A stretch of DNA of 37,798 nucleotides from an uncultured bacterium (GTDB taxonomy: Bacteria > Cyanobacteriota > Vampirovibrionia > Gastranaerophilales > Gastranaerophilaceae). How positions within the stretch are numbered: the stretch's first letter is position 1; every line of letters starts with the position of its first letter. Under the pieces are notes generated by a model, which was not told the DNA's origin, ran no database searches, and saw only the letters and a program-made list of their open reading frames with translations. Shown in pieces: positions 25,448 through 32,577 of the stretch. The translations under genes were made by a program, and so were the position numbers. Location of the stretch: NCBI GenBank assembly GCA_949291445.1, contig CASEVT010000024.1, positions 1 to 37,798 on the forward strand, given 5' to 3'.

Positions 25448-25470
25448 GGTATACTAAGTTATGCTAAAAT
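25442..25470 (+). promoter_or_regulatory. Promoter of the glycosyltransferase gene, sharing a -35
   Basis: -35 TTGCAA (25442-25447), 17-bp spacer, extended -10 ATGC-TAAAAT (-10 at 25465-25470). Predicted start near 25477, leader ~13 nt with the AGGGGGGG site. It lies within the upstream part of the open frame, ruling out the earlier start at 25442. Confidence 0.6.
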
Positions 25471-25489
25471 CCCACACAGGGGGGGTATT

Positions 25490-27118
25490 ATGGAATTTAC
25501 AAAAAGATTAAACCTAATTTTTTTGGGCTTAATATTTTTCATAAATTCTGTAATTTACTACGCAAAAATCACATACCTGTACACAGATTTTGGAAGAGAA
25601 GCCTTTTACCCGCTCGCAATAACACAAGGTGAAGTATTATACAAAGACATTTTCAATATGTACGGTCCGTTCTCGTACCTGTTTAACGCATTTATGTACA
25701 ACATTATAGGCGCAAATATCCATACCCTCTACATTGTAGGAATAATATCAGCCTTTATTATATTGTGTTTTGTATACCTTATTGCAAGAAATTTTTCGGA
25801 TAAATTAACCTCCACGGCAATAACTCTTGTAATAATGCAAAGTGTGGTTTTTTCAAAATTCATAATGAATTATATACAACCCTACTCCTATGCAATAACC
25901 TACGGGCTATGTGCAATGCTCGTTTCTATATATTGCTACATAAAATACTCAAACTCTAAAACCAGTACATATTTGGGAGTTGCATCGTTTTTTGCAGGAG
26001 TTGCATTTGCGAATAAATACGAATTTTTGTTTTATCCTATTTTGCTGTTTTTATGCCTGATATTTATACACAAAGAAAAAAAATTATTCCTGCCTCTTTT
26101 TCTCTTTGCCCTTCCTAATCTTGTATGCTTTTTATTTTTATTCAAACATGGATTAACCTTTTATGATTTAATTGAAAATTTCAAGCTTGTTGCTAAATGC
26201 GCTAACACAGACGCCTACCAATACTTTTTGAAAAACGCGATGGGGTTCTCAATTGAAGGATGTATCGTTTCAATAGGATCAATAATTTTGCTTCTAATTT
26301 TATTTTTTGGGACAGAAAAGCTCTGTGAGAGAGCGAAAAATCACGCATACTTGCTCATTGTTCCGCTGGGAATAATTTTGTTTGTGACTAAAACTCAAAA
26401 CTTCATCTTACAGGGATTAGCAATTCTTGTTACAATTTTGCTTTTAGTGAAATTTAAAAAAGCAAAAACTTCAAAAATATACCTTTTTGTATTCATATGC
26501 GCAATTATTTTTAGCATAAAAAGCTATATCGCCCTAATAGTCCCAAACGGATACGGTGCATATTGCTTACCGCTGATACTTATTGCATTGATTGGGATAA
26601 CCAGTATTTCTCAGATAACGGATGATACAAAAAAAAGTATCGTTATTTTACTGAGTTCAATTGCACTTGCTAACAGTATTATGAACTTATTCCTCATAAA
26701 AAATCGAATATATGAAATCAATTCGCCATCAGGCAAAATAAAAAACACACAAAAAGCAGCAATGAGCTATAATAAGCTTCTTAACTACATCCAAAACTCA
26801 ACCAATAAAGATGACAAAATAATAGTTTTGCCGGAGACGCCACTGTTAAACTTTCTAACGAACAGAAAATCAGACAACTACTACAATGACTTTACGCCGG
26901 ACAGACTTGAAGCATATACAGAAAACAGGATAATTGAAAGATTCAAAACACAACCACCAAAATATTTTATCATAATAAAAATACCGCAAAAACCGTACGG
27001 CAAAGGTGCATTTTCAGAAGACTACGGAACTGAAGTTTTTCAATGGATATCGAAAAATTATACACTCGAGCAAAAAATATTAGATGATGTACCGGTTTTA
27101 ATATTTAAGAAAATATGA
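25490..27118 (+). CDS. ArnT/PMT-type membrane glycosyltransferase (putative)
   Basis: 542 aa from ATG 25490 with AGGGGGG 5 nt away. Eleven or so hydrophobic segments across residues ~10-395, then a soluble ~135-residue C-terminal domain. Near the N-terminus, after the first span, DFGREAFYPLAITQGEVLYKD and YGPFSYLFN match the acidic first loop of the GT-C fold (GT39/GT83 family, polyprenyl-phosphate sugar donors), where the Asp is the catalytic residue. Acceptor and sugar cannot be read. The C-terminal region has an IIVLPETPLLNFLTNR segment typical of this group. Possible roles are modification of surface glycans or lipids. Divergent from rluB-bioD. Confidence 0.75.
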   Translation: MEFTKRLNLIFLGLIFFINSVIYYAKITYLYTDFGREAFYPLAITQGEVLYKDIFNMYGPFSYLFNAFMYNIIGANIHTLYIVGIISAFIILCFVYLIARNFSDKLTSTAITLVIMQSVVFSKFIMNYIQPYSYAITYGLCAMLVSIYCYIKYSNSKTSTYLGVASFFAGVAFANKYEFLFYPILLFLCLIFIHKEKKLFLPLFLFALPNLVCFLFLFKHGLTFYDLIENFKLVAKCANTDAYQYFLKNAMGFSIEGCIVSIGSIILLLILFFGTEKLCERAKNHAYLLIVPLGIILFVTKTQNFILQGLAILVTILLLVKFKKAKTSKIYLFVFICAIIFSIKSYIALIVPNGYGAYCLPLILIALIGITSISQITDDTKKSIVILLSSIALANSIMNLFLIKNRIYEINSPSGKIKNTQKAAMSYNKLLNYIQNSTNKDDKIIVLPETPLLNFLTNRKSDNYYNDFTPDRLEAYTENRIIERFKTQPPKYFIIIKIPQKPYGKGAFSEDYGTEVFQWISKNYTLEQKILDDVPVLIFKKI

Positions 27119-27127
27119 TATCATATT
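27112..27127. other. 16-bp perfect palindrome at the stop of the glycosyltransferase
   Basis: AATATGATATCATATT, self-complementary, spanning the TGA stop (27116-27118). It could mark a weak end-of-gene structure or a regulatory site for the tmk-like pair 49 bp downstream. All A:T except two G:C pairs, and such a palindrome is expected about once by chance in this DNA. Confidence 0.2.
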
Positions 27128-27175
27128 GAAAATACAAAATGGCATATTTCGGCTAGAGTGCAGGAAGGACAAGAC

Positions 27176-27847
27176 TTGAGACTATTTGAAGAACACAATC
27201 TTAAAGGAACACTAATCTGCGTTGAGGGAATAGACGGTTCCGGCAAATCCACTCAGTTATCGATTCTTCGTGATTGGCTTAAATCAAAGGGATTGGACGT
27301 TATACACACAGAGTGGAATTCCTCCGAACTTATCTCGCAAACAACCAAAAAAGCGAAAAAGAAAAACCTGTTAAGCCCGAGAACATTCAGTCTTTTGCAC
27401 GCTGTAGATTTTGCCGATAGACTTGAACAAATCATTATACCAGCAATGAAAGCCGGTTTTATCGTACTGGCTGACAGATATGTATATACTGCTTTTGCAA
27501 GAGATGTTGCAAGAGGTGTGGATAAGGACTGGGTAAGAAACATGTACGGTTTTGCAATAAAACCTGATTTAACATTGTATTACAGCATCAATGCGGAGAC
27601 ATCACTCGAAAGAATCTGTTCTAATCGTACACCGAGTTTCTATGAGGCAGGAATGGACCTAAAACTTAGCAACAATCCGTATAAAAGCTACGTTATTTTT
27701 CAAAACATGGTAAATACTGAGTATTTGCAGATGGTTGATGAATTTGGATTGGTCAAAATAGATGCACAGCAATCCATACATTCAAAGCAGCTTAAGATGC
27801 GCGAATACGTAACTAATTGCCTTAAGAAAAAAGGAATAAATATTTAA
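27176..27847 (+). CDS. Thymidylate-kinase-like P-loop protein 1
   Basis: 223 aa from TTG 27176, chosen because AGGAAGGA lies 6 nt upstream; the GTG at 27158 is too close and would add six residues with no site. P-loop VEGIDGSGKSTQ at ~17-28. Not an ordinary Tmk: the usual TREPGG is TEWNSSELI, and DRYxxSxxAYQ is DRYVYTAFARD. A block SLLHAVDFADRLEQ follows a basic stretch of KKAKKKNLL. This matches a group of TMK-like proteins found in other phyla with unknown or broader nucleotide substrate. No clear LID arginine motif. Stop overlaps the start of a near twin (TAATG). Confidence 0.75.
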   Translation: MRLFEEHNLKGTLICVEGIDGSGKSTQLSILRDWLKSKGLDVIHTEWNSSELISQTTKKAKKKNLLSPRTFSLLHAVDFADRLEQIIIPAMKAGFIVLADRYVYTAFARDVARGVDKDWVRNMYGFAIKPDLTLYYSINAETSLERICSNRTPSFYEAGMDLKLSNNPYKSYVIFQNMVNTEYLQMVDEFGLVKIDAQQSIHSKQLKMREYVTNCLKKKGINI

Positions 27848-28518
27848 TGGAAAACAGAAACACAAAACATGAATATCCCGGTTTGCTCATAGTGATCGAA
27901 GGAACTGACGGTTCTGGAAAGTCTACACAAATCAACCTGTTAAAACGTTGGATAGAAGATAAGAGTTATGGTTGTATGGTTAGCGAATGGAAAACGTCCA
28001 GACTAATTGCCAATGTTATTGATGATGCAAAGGACAGAAACTTGCTCAACGCAACCACATTCAGTCTTCTTTATGCAGCAGATTTTGCCGACAGACTTGA
28101 AAACACAATTATCCCAGCGCTAAAAGCCGGTTTTGTAGTATTACTTGACAGGTATACGTACACAGCCTTTGCACGTGACGTTGTCAGAGGACAGGATATG
28201 GAATGGGTAAAAAAGCTTTACAATTTTGCACCTGAACCTGATTTAACATTTTATCTTGAAGTACCGATTGACATTCTTTTGAAGCGTGTCATCGGGACTA
28301 CCGGTTTGGATTATTGGGAATCCGGACGTGATATTGGGCTAAGCTCTGATTTTTACAAAAGTTTTAAAATCTATCAGGGAAAATGCCTTGATGAATATGA
28401 ACAAATGAAGTCAGAATACAATTTTAACAGCATTGATGGAACTTTGCCTGTCGAAGAAATCCACAAAAAAATAGTCGAAAAAGTTCAGTGTCTTTTAAAT
28501 GAAGGAAAACTTGATTAA
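27847..28518 (+). CDS. Thymidylate-kinase-like P-loop protein 2
   Basis: 223 aa, the same length as the preceding gene and clearly its paralogue, by eye close to half identical over the core. P-loop VIEGTDGSGKSTQ; SEWKTSRLI in place of TEWNSSELI; SLLYAADFADRLE; DRYTYTAFARDVVRG; PEPDLTFYLEV. Both keep the P-loop and DR(Y) phosphate region, so both may be active kinases, but the acceptor pocket differs from canonical Tmk. The genes share one nucleotide (stop TAA and start ATG as TAATG), so translation is coupled; a two-subunit or substrate-split pair is possible. A weak hairpin TTGC-ACAT-GCAA followed by T6 lies at 28540-28557. Confidence 0.75.
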   Translation: MENRNTKHEYPGLLIVIEGTDGSGKSTQINLLKRWIEDKSYGCMVSEWKTSRLIANVIDDAKDRNLLNATTFSLLYAADFADRLENTIIPALKAGFVVLLDRYTYTAFARDVVRGQDMEWVKKLYNFAPEPDLTFYLEVPIDILLKRVIGTTGLDYWESGRDIGLSSDFYKSFKIYQGKCLDEYEQMKSEYNFNSIDGTLPVEEIHKKIVEKVQCLLNEGKLD

Positions 28519-28539
28519 CAAAACTTCACATTTGGCGGT

Positions 28540-28557
28540 TTGCACATGCAATTTTTT
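28540..28557 (+). terminator. Very weak terminator candidate
   Basis: Four-pair stem TTGC/GCAA with an ACAT loop then T6. Only two G:C pairs, so doubtful. The next gene has its own TATACT at 28575-28580. Confidence 0.2.
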
Positions 28558-28604
28558 CTGATATCTCGTTTTTATATACTTAAGAGATAAAAATTGGAGA
28601 GAAT

Positions 28605-29669
28605 ATGGCACCTATTGATGCAAACAGAAAAGCACAAATAGAAGCTCTTGTTGCAAATGCGGTCAATCAAAAATTAGCCGCAACGGATAAAATCCAAAGC
28701 AATGAGGATCTTAAGAGTGCAAAAAATGATTCAGTGTCAATTTTTATCGATGACGACATGAGCAAAGCAGAAAAAGACTATGCATTCAAATTTTACGCAC
28801 AAACGTTATTGAAAAAATATTACGATAAAGACCAAAACGGAGAAATTACGGTAGAGGAATTTGCCCTAAAAGAATATGAAAACAACAAAAAGCTTGCACA
28901 AACACAACGAGACAACGTAATTGCACAGCGCAGCGCACATTTCACAGCCGAACAGATGGATATAGACGGAGACGGAAAGATCTCCGTTGACGAGTTTACA
29001 TATTTTCGAAAATCAGCAGACAAAGCCGACGGCAATCAAGATGGCATAATCAGAATGCTCGGCGAATTTTGGCAAATCGAATCAATAACCGGTCAAAATG
29101 CTAAAAATGCCACGGTAAAGGCAGTTGTAGAGGAATATCTTACCGGAGAAAATTTAACGGAAGAAGATCAAACATATTTAAGCGCCGCAGCGAGAAATAT
29201 AAGGAATTCTCAAGCATTAGATGCAGCGAATACTTATGGCATAAGATTAGACGAAACAAAGACGAAGACAATATATTTAGGTGATTCAGGCCCATACACC
29301 GATGAAGCAGATCAAGCAACGGATGGAAGTGACAATCCGACAGACCCTGATGACGCAACAGACATCCCGTCATATGAGGACAAAACGAAAAAAGCTCAAC
29401 AGCCAACAACACCGGTTTTTGAAGATCAAACGAAATCTGAACCTATACCGGTTTTTAACGACAAAACAAAATACACTCTCAGAGGACTTAATCAAAATAC
29501 AATGAACCCATATGGAATGTACGGTTTTTCAACATATTATACACAACCGAAACCCAATAAGTTGTTCCAATTAGGTAACATTATCGGCAATGCATTCAAT
29601 CTGTTTTTTATGGGAAAATTTTTGTTCGGACAAAATGATTCCATGGGCGGATTACGCTGGTGGTTTTAG
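28605..29669 (+). CDS. EF-hand protein with C-terminal short repeats
   Basis: 354 aa, not a known full-length family. Two good canonical EF-hand loops: D74-KDQNGEITVE-E85 and D119-IDGDGKISVD-E130, and a third, less complete one at residues 142-153 (DGNQDGIIRMLG, lacking the last Glu), so probably Ca2+-binding. Residues ~160-225 are helical. The C-terminal half is Pro/Asp/Thr-rich with three copies of a [YF]xDxTK repeat (YEDKTK, FEDQTK, FNDKTK), then a Tyr/Asn/Pro-rich segment and a hydrophobic tail near residues 325-345 (LGNIIGNAFNLFFMGKFLF). No N-terminal signal peptide is seen. GGAGAG lies 5-6 nt before ATG. Its stop interlocks with that of the convergent gene (TTAG). Confidence 0.7.
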   Translation: MAPIDANRKAQIEALVANAVNQKLAATDKIQSNEDLKSAKNDSVSIFIDDDMSKAEKDYAFKFYAQTLLKKYYDKDQNGEITVEEFALKEYENNKKLAQTQRDNVIAQRSAHFTAEQMDIDGDGKISVDEFTYFRKSADKADGNQDGIIRMLGEFWQIESITGQNAKNATVKAVVEEYLTGENLTEEDQTYLSAAARNIRNSQALDAANTYGIRLDETKTKTIYLGDSGPYTDEADQATDGSDNPTDPDDATDIPSYEDKTKKAQQPTTPVFEDQTKSEPIPVFNDKTKYTLRGLNQNTMNPYGMYGFSTYYTQPKPNKLFQLGNIIGNAFNLFFMGKFLFGQNDSMGGLRWWF

Positions 29670-30667
29670 GAATCGGCAGCATTTTTACGTTGGTTAAGCA
29701 GCTCCGCCTTTTTGTCTATCTCAACGATAACATTAATTATCATATGAATAACTAAAAGCAAATGCGGAGAAACCTTTGCAGAATTAGTAAGGTTGATTTT
29801 TCGCTCTTGAGAGTCAGAATCTTCCTGAGTTTTTCGGATGGTAAAAGAAATATTATTCTCCATATCGAATCCGGTAGAATTATTTTTTATTGCATCTTGA
29901 AAATCTTTTTTCGGAAAATTTTCATCACAGGTTAGATCAATATCCAGATTGTTTTGACTTTTTACAAGCAAGACCTTAACCTGACCATAATTTTTGGTGG
30001 TAATAATAATAGTAACTACACTATCAGAATCATCACTACCGGAATTTTCATTCTGTTCAAAATCGATACTAAACCCAGCTTCACCGGAAAGCGGAAGCCA
30101 CGGCAAATACATTAGCATAAGCGATTTTAACATTGCCGATTGAGAAGTATCAGGCGTTGGAATACAAGCATTAATTAATACAGACATTTCTTTTAGCTGT
30201 TGAGTGTTGTATATCCCTGATTGGTGAAGAGTAGCTATTAGTTTTGAAATTTTTTCTGCCGCTTCTTTACCGTGGGACTGTAACAGCTGCGCCAGCTTAG
30301 ACATATCAATACTTTTGTTCATCAACTCTGCAATATCTTTTGCACTCAATACCTGTGTTGTATTGGTTTTCAAAAGCAGTTCAACAAGATCTTTCATATC
30401 CTTTGGAAAGTTCAAAAATTCTCTCAACATTAAAGTCCGCTCAAGATCGTTTAATTGCTTAAGCTGCATTTGTGTATTCATAATATCTGTCTGTTGAATG
30501 AGGTTCCTTTGGATGTTTTGAACAGTTTGATTCAACATTTTCATTGCAACCTGCTGTGATTGCTGAAAATTTTCATTCGCATTTTGCGGCTGCGGCTGAG
30601 CCTGCGGCTTACCTATACTATAATTGAATGCATTTTTTATAAACTGTCCGAGACCGATTTCACTCAT
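29666..30667 (-). CDS. FliK-like protein (putative)
   Basis: 333 aa. N-terminal ~60 residues are Gln/Asn/Pro-rich and low in complexity; ~65-190 is helical (LNDLERTLMLREFLNF; IAELMNKSIDMSKLAQLLQ). The C-terminal ~130 residues hold MLMYLPWLPLSGEAGF followed by beta-rich, acidic-spaced VVTIIITTKNYGQVKVLLVKS, a layout like the C-terminal domain of flagellar hook-length control proteins; I am not certain of this. It ends in a hydrophobic helix (HLLLVIHMIINVIVEI). No signal peptide. Stop overlaps that of the EF-hand gene by 4 nt. GGGTG upstream of the ATG is a modest ribosome-binding site. Confidence 0.5.
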   Translation of the reverse strand: MSEIGLGQFIKNAFNYSIGKPQAQPQPQNANENFQQSQQVAMKMLNQTVQNIQRNLIQQTDIMNTQMQLKQLNDLERTLMLREFLNFPKDMKDLVELLLKTNTTQVLSAKDIAELMNKSIDMSKLAQLLQSHGKEAAEKISKLIATLHQSGIYNTQQLKEMSVLINACIPTPDTSQSAMLKSLMLMYLPWLPLSGEAGFSIDFEQNENSGSDDSDSVVTIIITTKNYGQVKVLLVKSQNNLDIDLTCDENFPKKDFQDAIKNNSTGFDMENNISFTIRKTQEDSDSQERKINLTNSAKVSPHLLLVIHMIINVIVEIDKKAELLNQRKNAADS

Positions 30668-30737
30668 ATTTGCACCCGATTTTATTACTTATTAGTATAT
30701 TATGAGTTTAATGAAGAAGTTTGTAAATACTAAAAAA

Positions 30738-30944
30738 TTAAAAAGTATTTTGCGAACTTTTTTCAAAGATAAAGCGGCTTTCACCTAAAGCAAGGTTTTT
30801 CAGTGAACACATACCATTTTGCCTGTCGAACACACCTATACTGGTCAATCTGTTTGCAACGATTTCATTCAAATCTCTCGGCGCTATAAACAATGCGCAT
30901 TCGGATGTACATTCGTTATTACTAAAAGGACATTTCTTGCTCAT
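30738..30944 (-). CDS. Small four-Cys protein
   Basis: 68 aa. N-terminal CPFSNNECTSECALF (Cys5, Cys12, Cys16) and later GMCSLKNLA (Cys46), a four-Cys set that could hold Zn or an Fe-S cluster; similar CPF-x-ECxxECALF starts are common in small uncharacterised proteins of other bacteria. The remainder is helical. No signal peptide. ATG 30944 has no Shine-Dalgarno, but TGT-CATTAT ends 6 nt upstream. Lies between the FliK-like gene and a plus-strand orphan. Confidence 0.6.
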   Translation of the reverse strand: MSKKCPFSNNECTSECALFIAPRDLNEIVANRLTSIGVFDRQNGMCSLKNLALGESRFIFEKSSQNTF

Positions 30945-30950
30945 AGGTTG

Positions 30951-30959
30951 ATAATGACA
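30951..30959 (-). promoter_or_regulatory. Leaderless extended -10 promoter
   Basis: Minus strand: TGT-CATTAT (-10 at 30951-30956, 4 of 6), then CAACCT (6 nt), then ATG 30944. Weak -35. Weakest of the leaderless set by -10 match. Confidence 0.35.
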
Positions 30960-31012
30960 GATATTTTACGATTATTGAATACACAATTCGATGTATTTTT
31001 TGAAATTTGCCT

Positions 31013-31040
31013 TTAACATTTTTTAATATAATATTATAAT
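31013..31040 (+). promoter_or_regulatory. Promoter of the 31106 gene
   Basis: -35 TTAACA (31013-31018), 16-bp spacer, perfect -10 TATAAT (31035-31040). Predicted start near 31047 gives the longest leader in the set, ~59 nt, with AGGAAAGGG before the ATG. Confidence 0.45.
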
Positions 31041-31105
31041 AATTGTGACTGGGTAGAAAAAATCCTTATAAATTGAGTTGTCTAATAAATTAGGAAAGGG
31101 CAAAA

Positions 31106-31330
31106 ATGAATCTCGTATCACTCATCTCCAAAGCACTAGTACCGACAAATGTAAACGCCGTCCAAACAGCGACGACCCAAAGGTCTTCAAACCCTTTCAT
31201 TAACCCGTTTATGTCAGAAAACGCAACAAACTATTACGGCAAAAACAAACCGGTTAGAGGCGGATATTTTGCAGGCTACTACAACGGTAAACCCAACATT
31301 GTCGGTAAAAGATTGTTTATAGAAGTATAA
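31106..31330 (+). CDS. Small hypothetical protein
   Basis: 74 aa, not recognised. A short hydrophobic N-terminus (MNLVSLISKALVP) is followed by Ser/Thr/Asn-rich sequence with FINPFMSENATNYYGK and a Gly/Tyr-rich middle (GGYFAGYYNGKPN), ending in KRLFIEV. No Cys, no clear signal-peptide cleavage site. A good AGGAAAGGG site supports it as a real gene; the sequence is too short to place. Convergent with recF, 40 bp away. Confidence 0.5.
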   Translation: MNLVSLISKALVPTNVNAVQTATTQRSSNPFINPFMSENATNYYGKNKPVRGGYFAGYYNGKPNIVGKRLFIEV

Positions 31331-31370
31331 GCGCACTTATCTGCTTGCATATAAGACCTAAGCTCGAAAA

Positions 31371-32498
31371 TCAGACGATTGCCCCATCAGAAATTTTGTA
31401 TATCTCAACATTTTTAAGATAATCTTCATCATACAAAACAGTATCAACCGACGTAATAATAGTTTGAGTATCATCGCCTATTGCATTTAGTAGAAAATTC
31501 TGTCTTACATTATCAAGCTCTGCCAGCACGTCATCCAAAAGCAAAACCGGAGTATCTTGGATTTTCTGCTTAATCAATTCAAGTTCAGCAAGCTTCAAAC
31601 TCAAAACAATTGTTCTTTGTTGACCTTGAGAAGCAAATTTCTTTGAATCAATCTCATTAATATAATAAGAAATATCATCACGGTGCGGTCCGACAAGCGA
31701 TTGTGAGCGAATTATCTCTTCTTCTTTTCGCTGCAACAACTTTTCTTGAAAATATCCGGCAATTTCTTCCACAGAATATTTTATATCAGACCCAACAGAC
31801 AGATCACCCAGAACAGAAGAATTATATTGAATAGACAAAGACTCATTGTTCGCAATCAGAGAGTGCTTGAGCTGCGCAATTTTTTGCAACTCCGCCAAAA
31901 ACTTCAATCTCAGATAAATTATATTACTGCCGCAAACAGCAAGCTGAGTATTCCACACATCAAGCAAATCCTTATTCATTGTGGGGTTATTTCTCAACTC
32001 TTTCAAATAATTGTTCTTCTGAATCCGAATCTTATTATATTTTGCGACCCTATCCGGATAAGCAGGATAAATCTGACTAATAGCCAAATCCAACCAACTT
32101 CTGCGATCATCCGGCGCGCCTCTAAGCAGCAAAAGATCGCTAACAGAAAAAGACACTACACAAAGATTTGAACAAAATTCCGACGACTTGCGTTTTTTTA
32201 CGTTATTAACCGCAATTTCGCGTTTTTGGGGAGGATGAATCAAAACTGACAACTCTACATCCAAATCTTGCTTACAAATTAGTGCACTAACATGAGCATA
32301 ACTTTCATTCCATCGAATCAGTTCACTATCCGATTTAGCCCTGTTAGACCCCAAACAAGACAAATAATACAAGGACTCCAATAAATTTGTCTTTCCTTGT
32401 GCATTTTTGCCGACAAGTAATATCCTGTTTGTTTTAAATTCCAGACTAAGTTTTTCATAATTTCTGAAATTTCGTAGTAAAACTGACTTTATAAACAT
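31371..32498 (-). CDS. recF: DNA replication and repair protein RecF
   Basis: 375 aa, full length for RecF, an SMC-like ABC ATPase that binds gaps in single-stranded DNA and helps load RecA with RecO/RecR. Features: FRNYEKLSLEF at ~9-19, Walker A GKNAQGKTN at ~30-38, the DSELIRW region, the ABC signature SQGQQRT, and Walker B LLLDDVLAELD. Not near dnaA/dnaN/gyrB here; in many bacteria it sits there. ATG 32498 has no Shine-Dalgarno, and TATCAT ends 6 nt upstream (leaderless candidate). Divergent from rmuC. Confidence 0.96.
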   Translation of the reverse strand: MFIKSVLLRNFRNYEKLSLEFKTNRILLVGKNAQGKTNLLESLYYLSCLGSNRAKSDSELIRWNESYAHVSALICKQDLDVELSVLIHPPQKREIAVNNVKKRKSSEFCSNLCVVSFSVSDLLLLRGAPDDRRSWLDLAISQIYPAYPDRVAKYNKIRIQKNNYLKELRNNPTMNKDLLDVWNTQLAVCGSNIIYLRLKFLAELQKIAQLKHSLIANNESLSIQYNSSVLGDLSVGSDIKYSVEEIAGYFQEKLLQRKEEEIIRSQSLVGPHRDDISYYINEIDSKKFASQGQQRTIVLSLKLAELELIKQKIQDTPVLLLDDVLAELDNVRQNFLLNAIGDDTQTIITSVDTVLYDEDYLKNVEIYKISDGAIV

Positions 32499-32504
32499 AG
32501 AAAT

Positions 32505-32510
32505 ATGATA
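32505..32510 (-). promoter_or_regulatory. Leaderless -10 of recF
   Basis: Minus strand TATCAT (5 of 6), then ATTTCT (6 nt), then ATG 32498. No good -35 or TG extension, so weaker than the others. Confidence 0.4.
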
Positions 32511-32526
32511 ATACAGATCACAAAAT

Positions 32527-32555
32527 TTGTATAATTAAGTATTTTTGAATATACT
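32527..32555 (+). promoter_or_regulatory. Sigma70-like promoter of rmuC
   Basis: -35 TTGTAT (32527-32532), 17-bp spacer, -10 TATACT (32550-32555). Predicted leader ~16 nt with the AAAAGGGGG site. Confidence 0.55.
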
Positions 32556-32577
32556 AATGTAATTAAAAGGGGGAAAA

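Noticed and set aside
25442-25489. Upstream 16-codon extension of the glycosyltransferase
   Set aside because: Begins inside the -35 box; predicted transcript starts downstream. A strong G-rich site fits ATG 25490.
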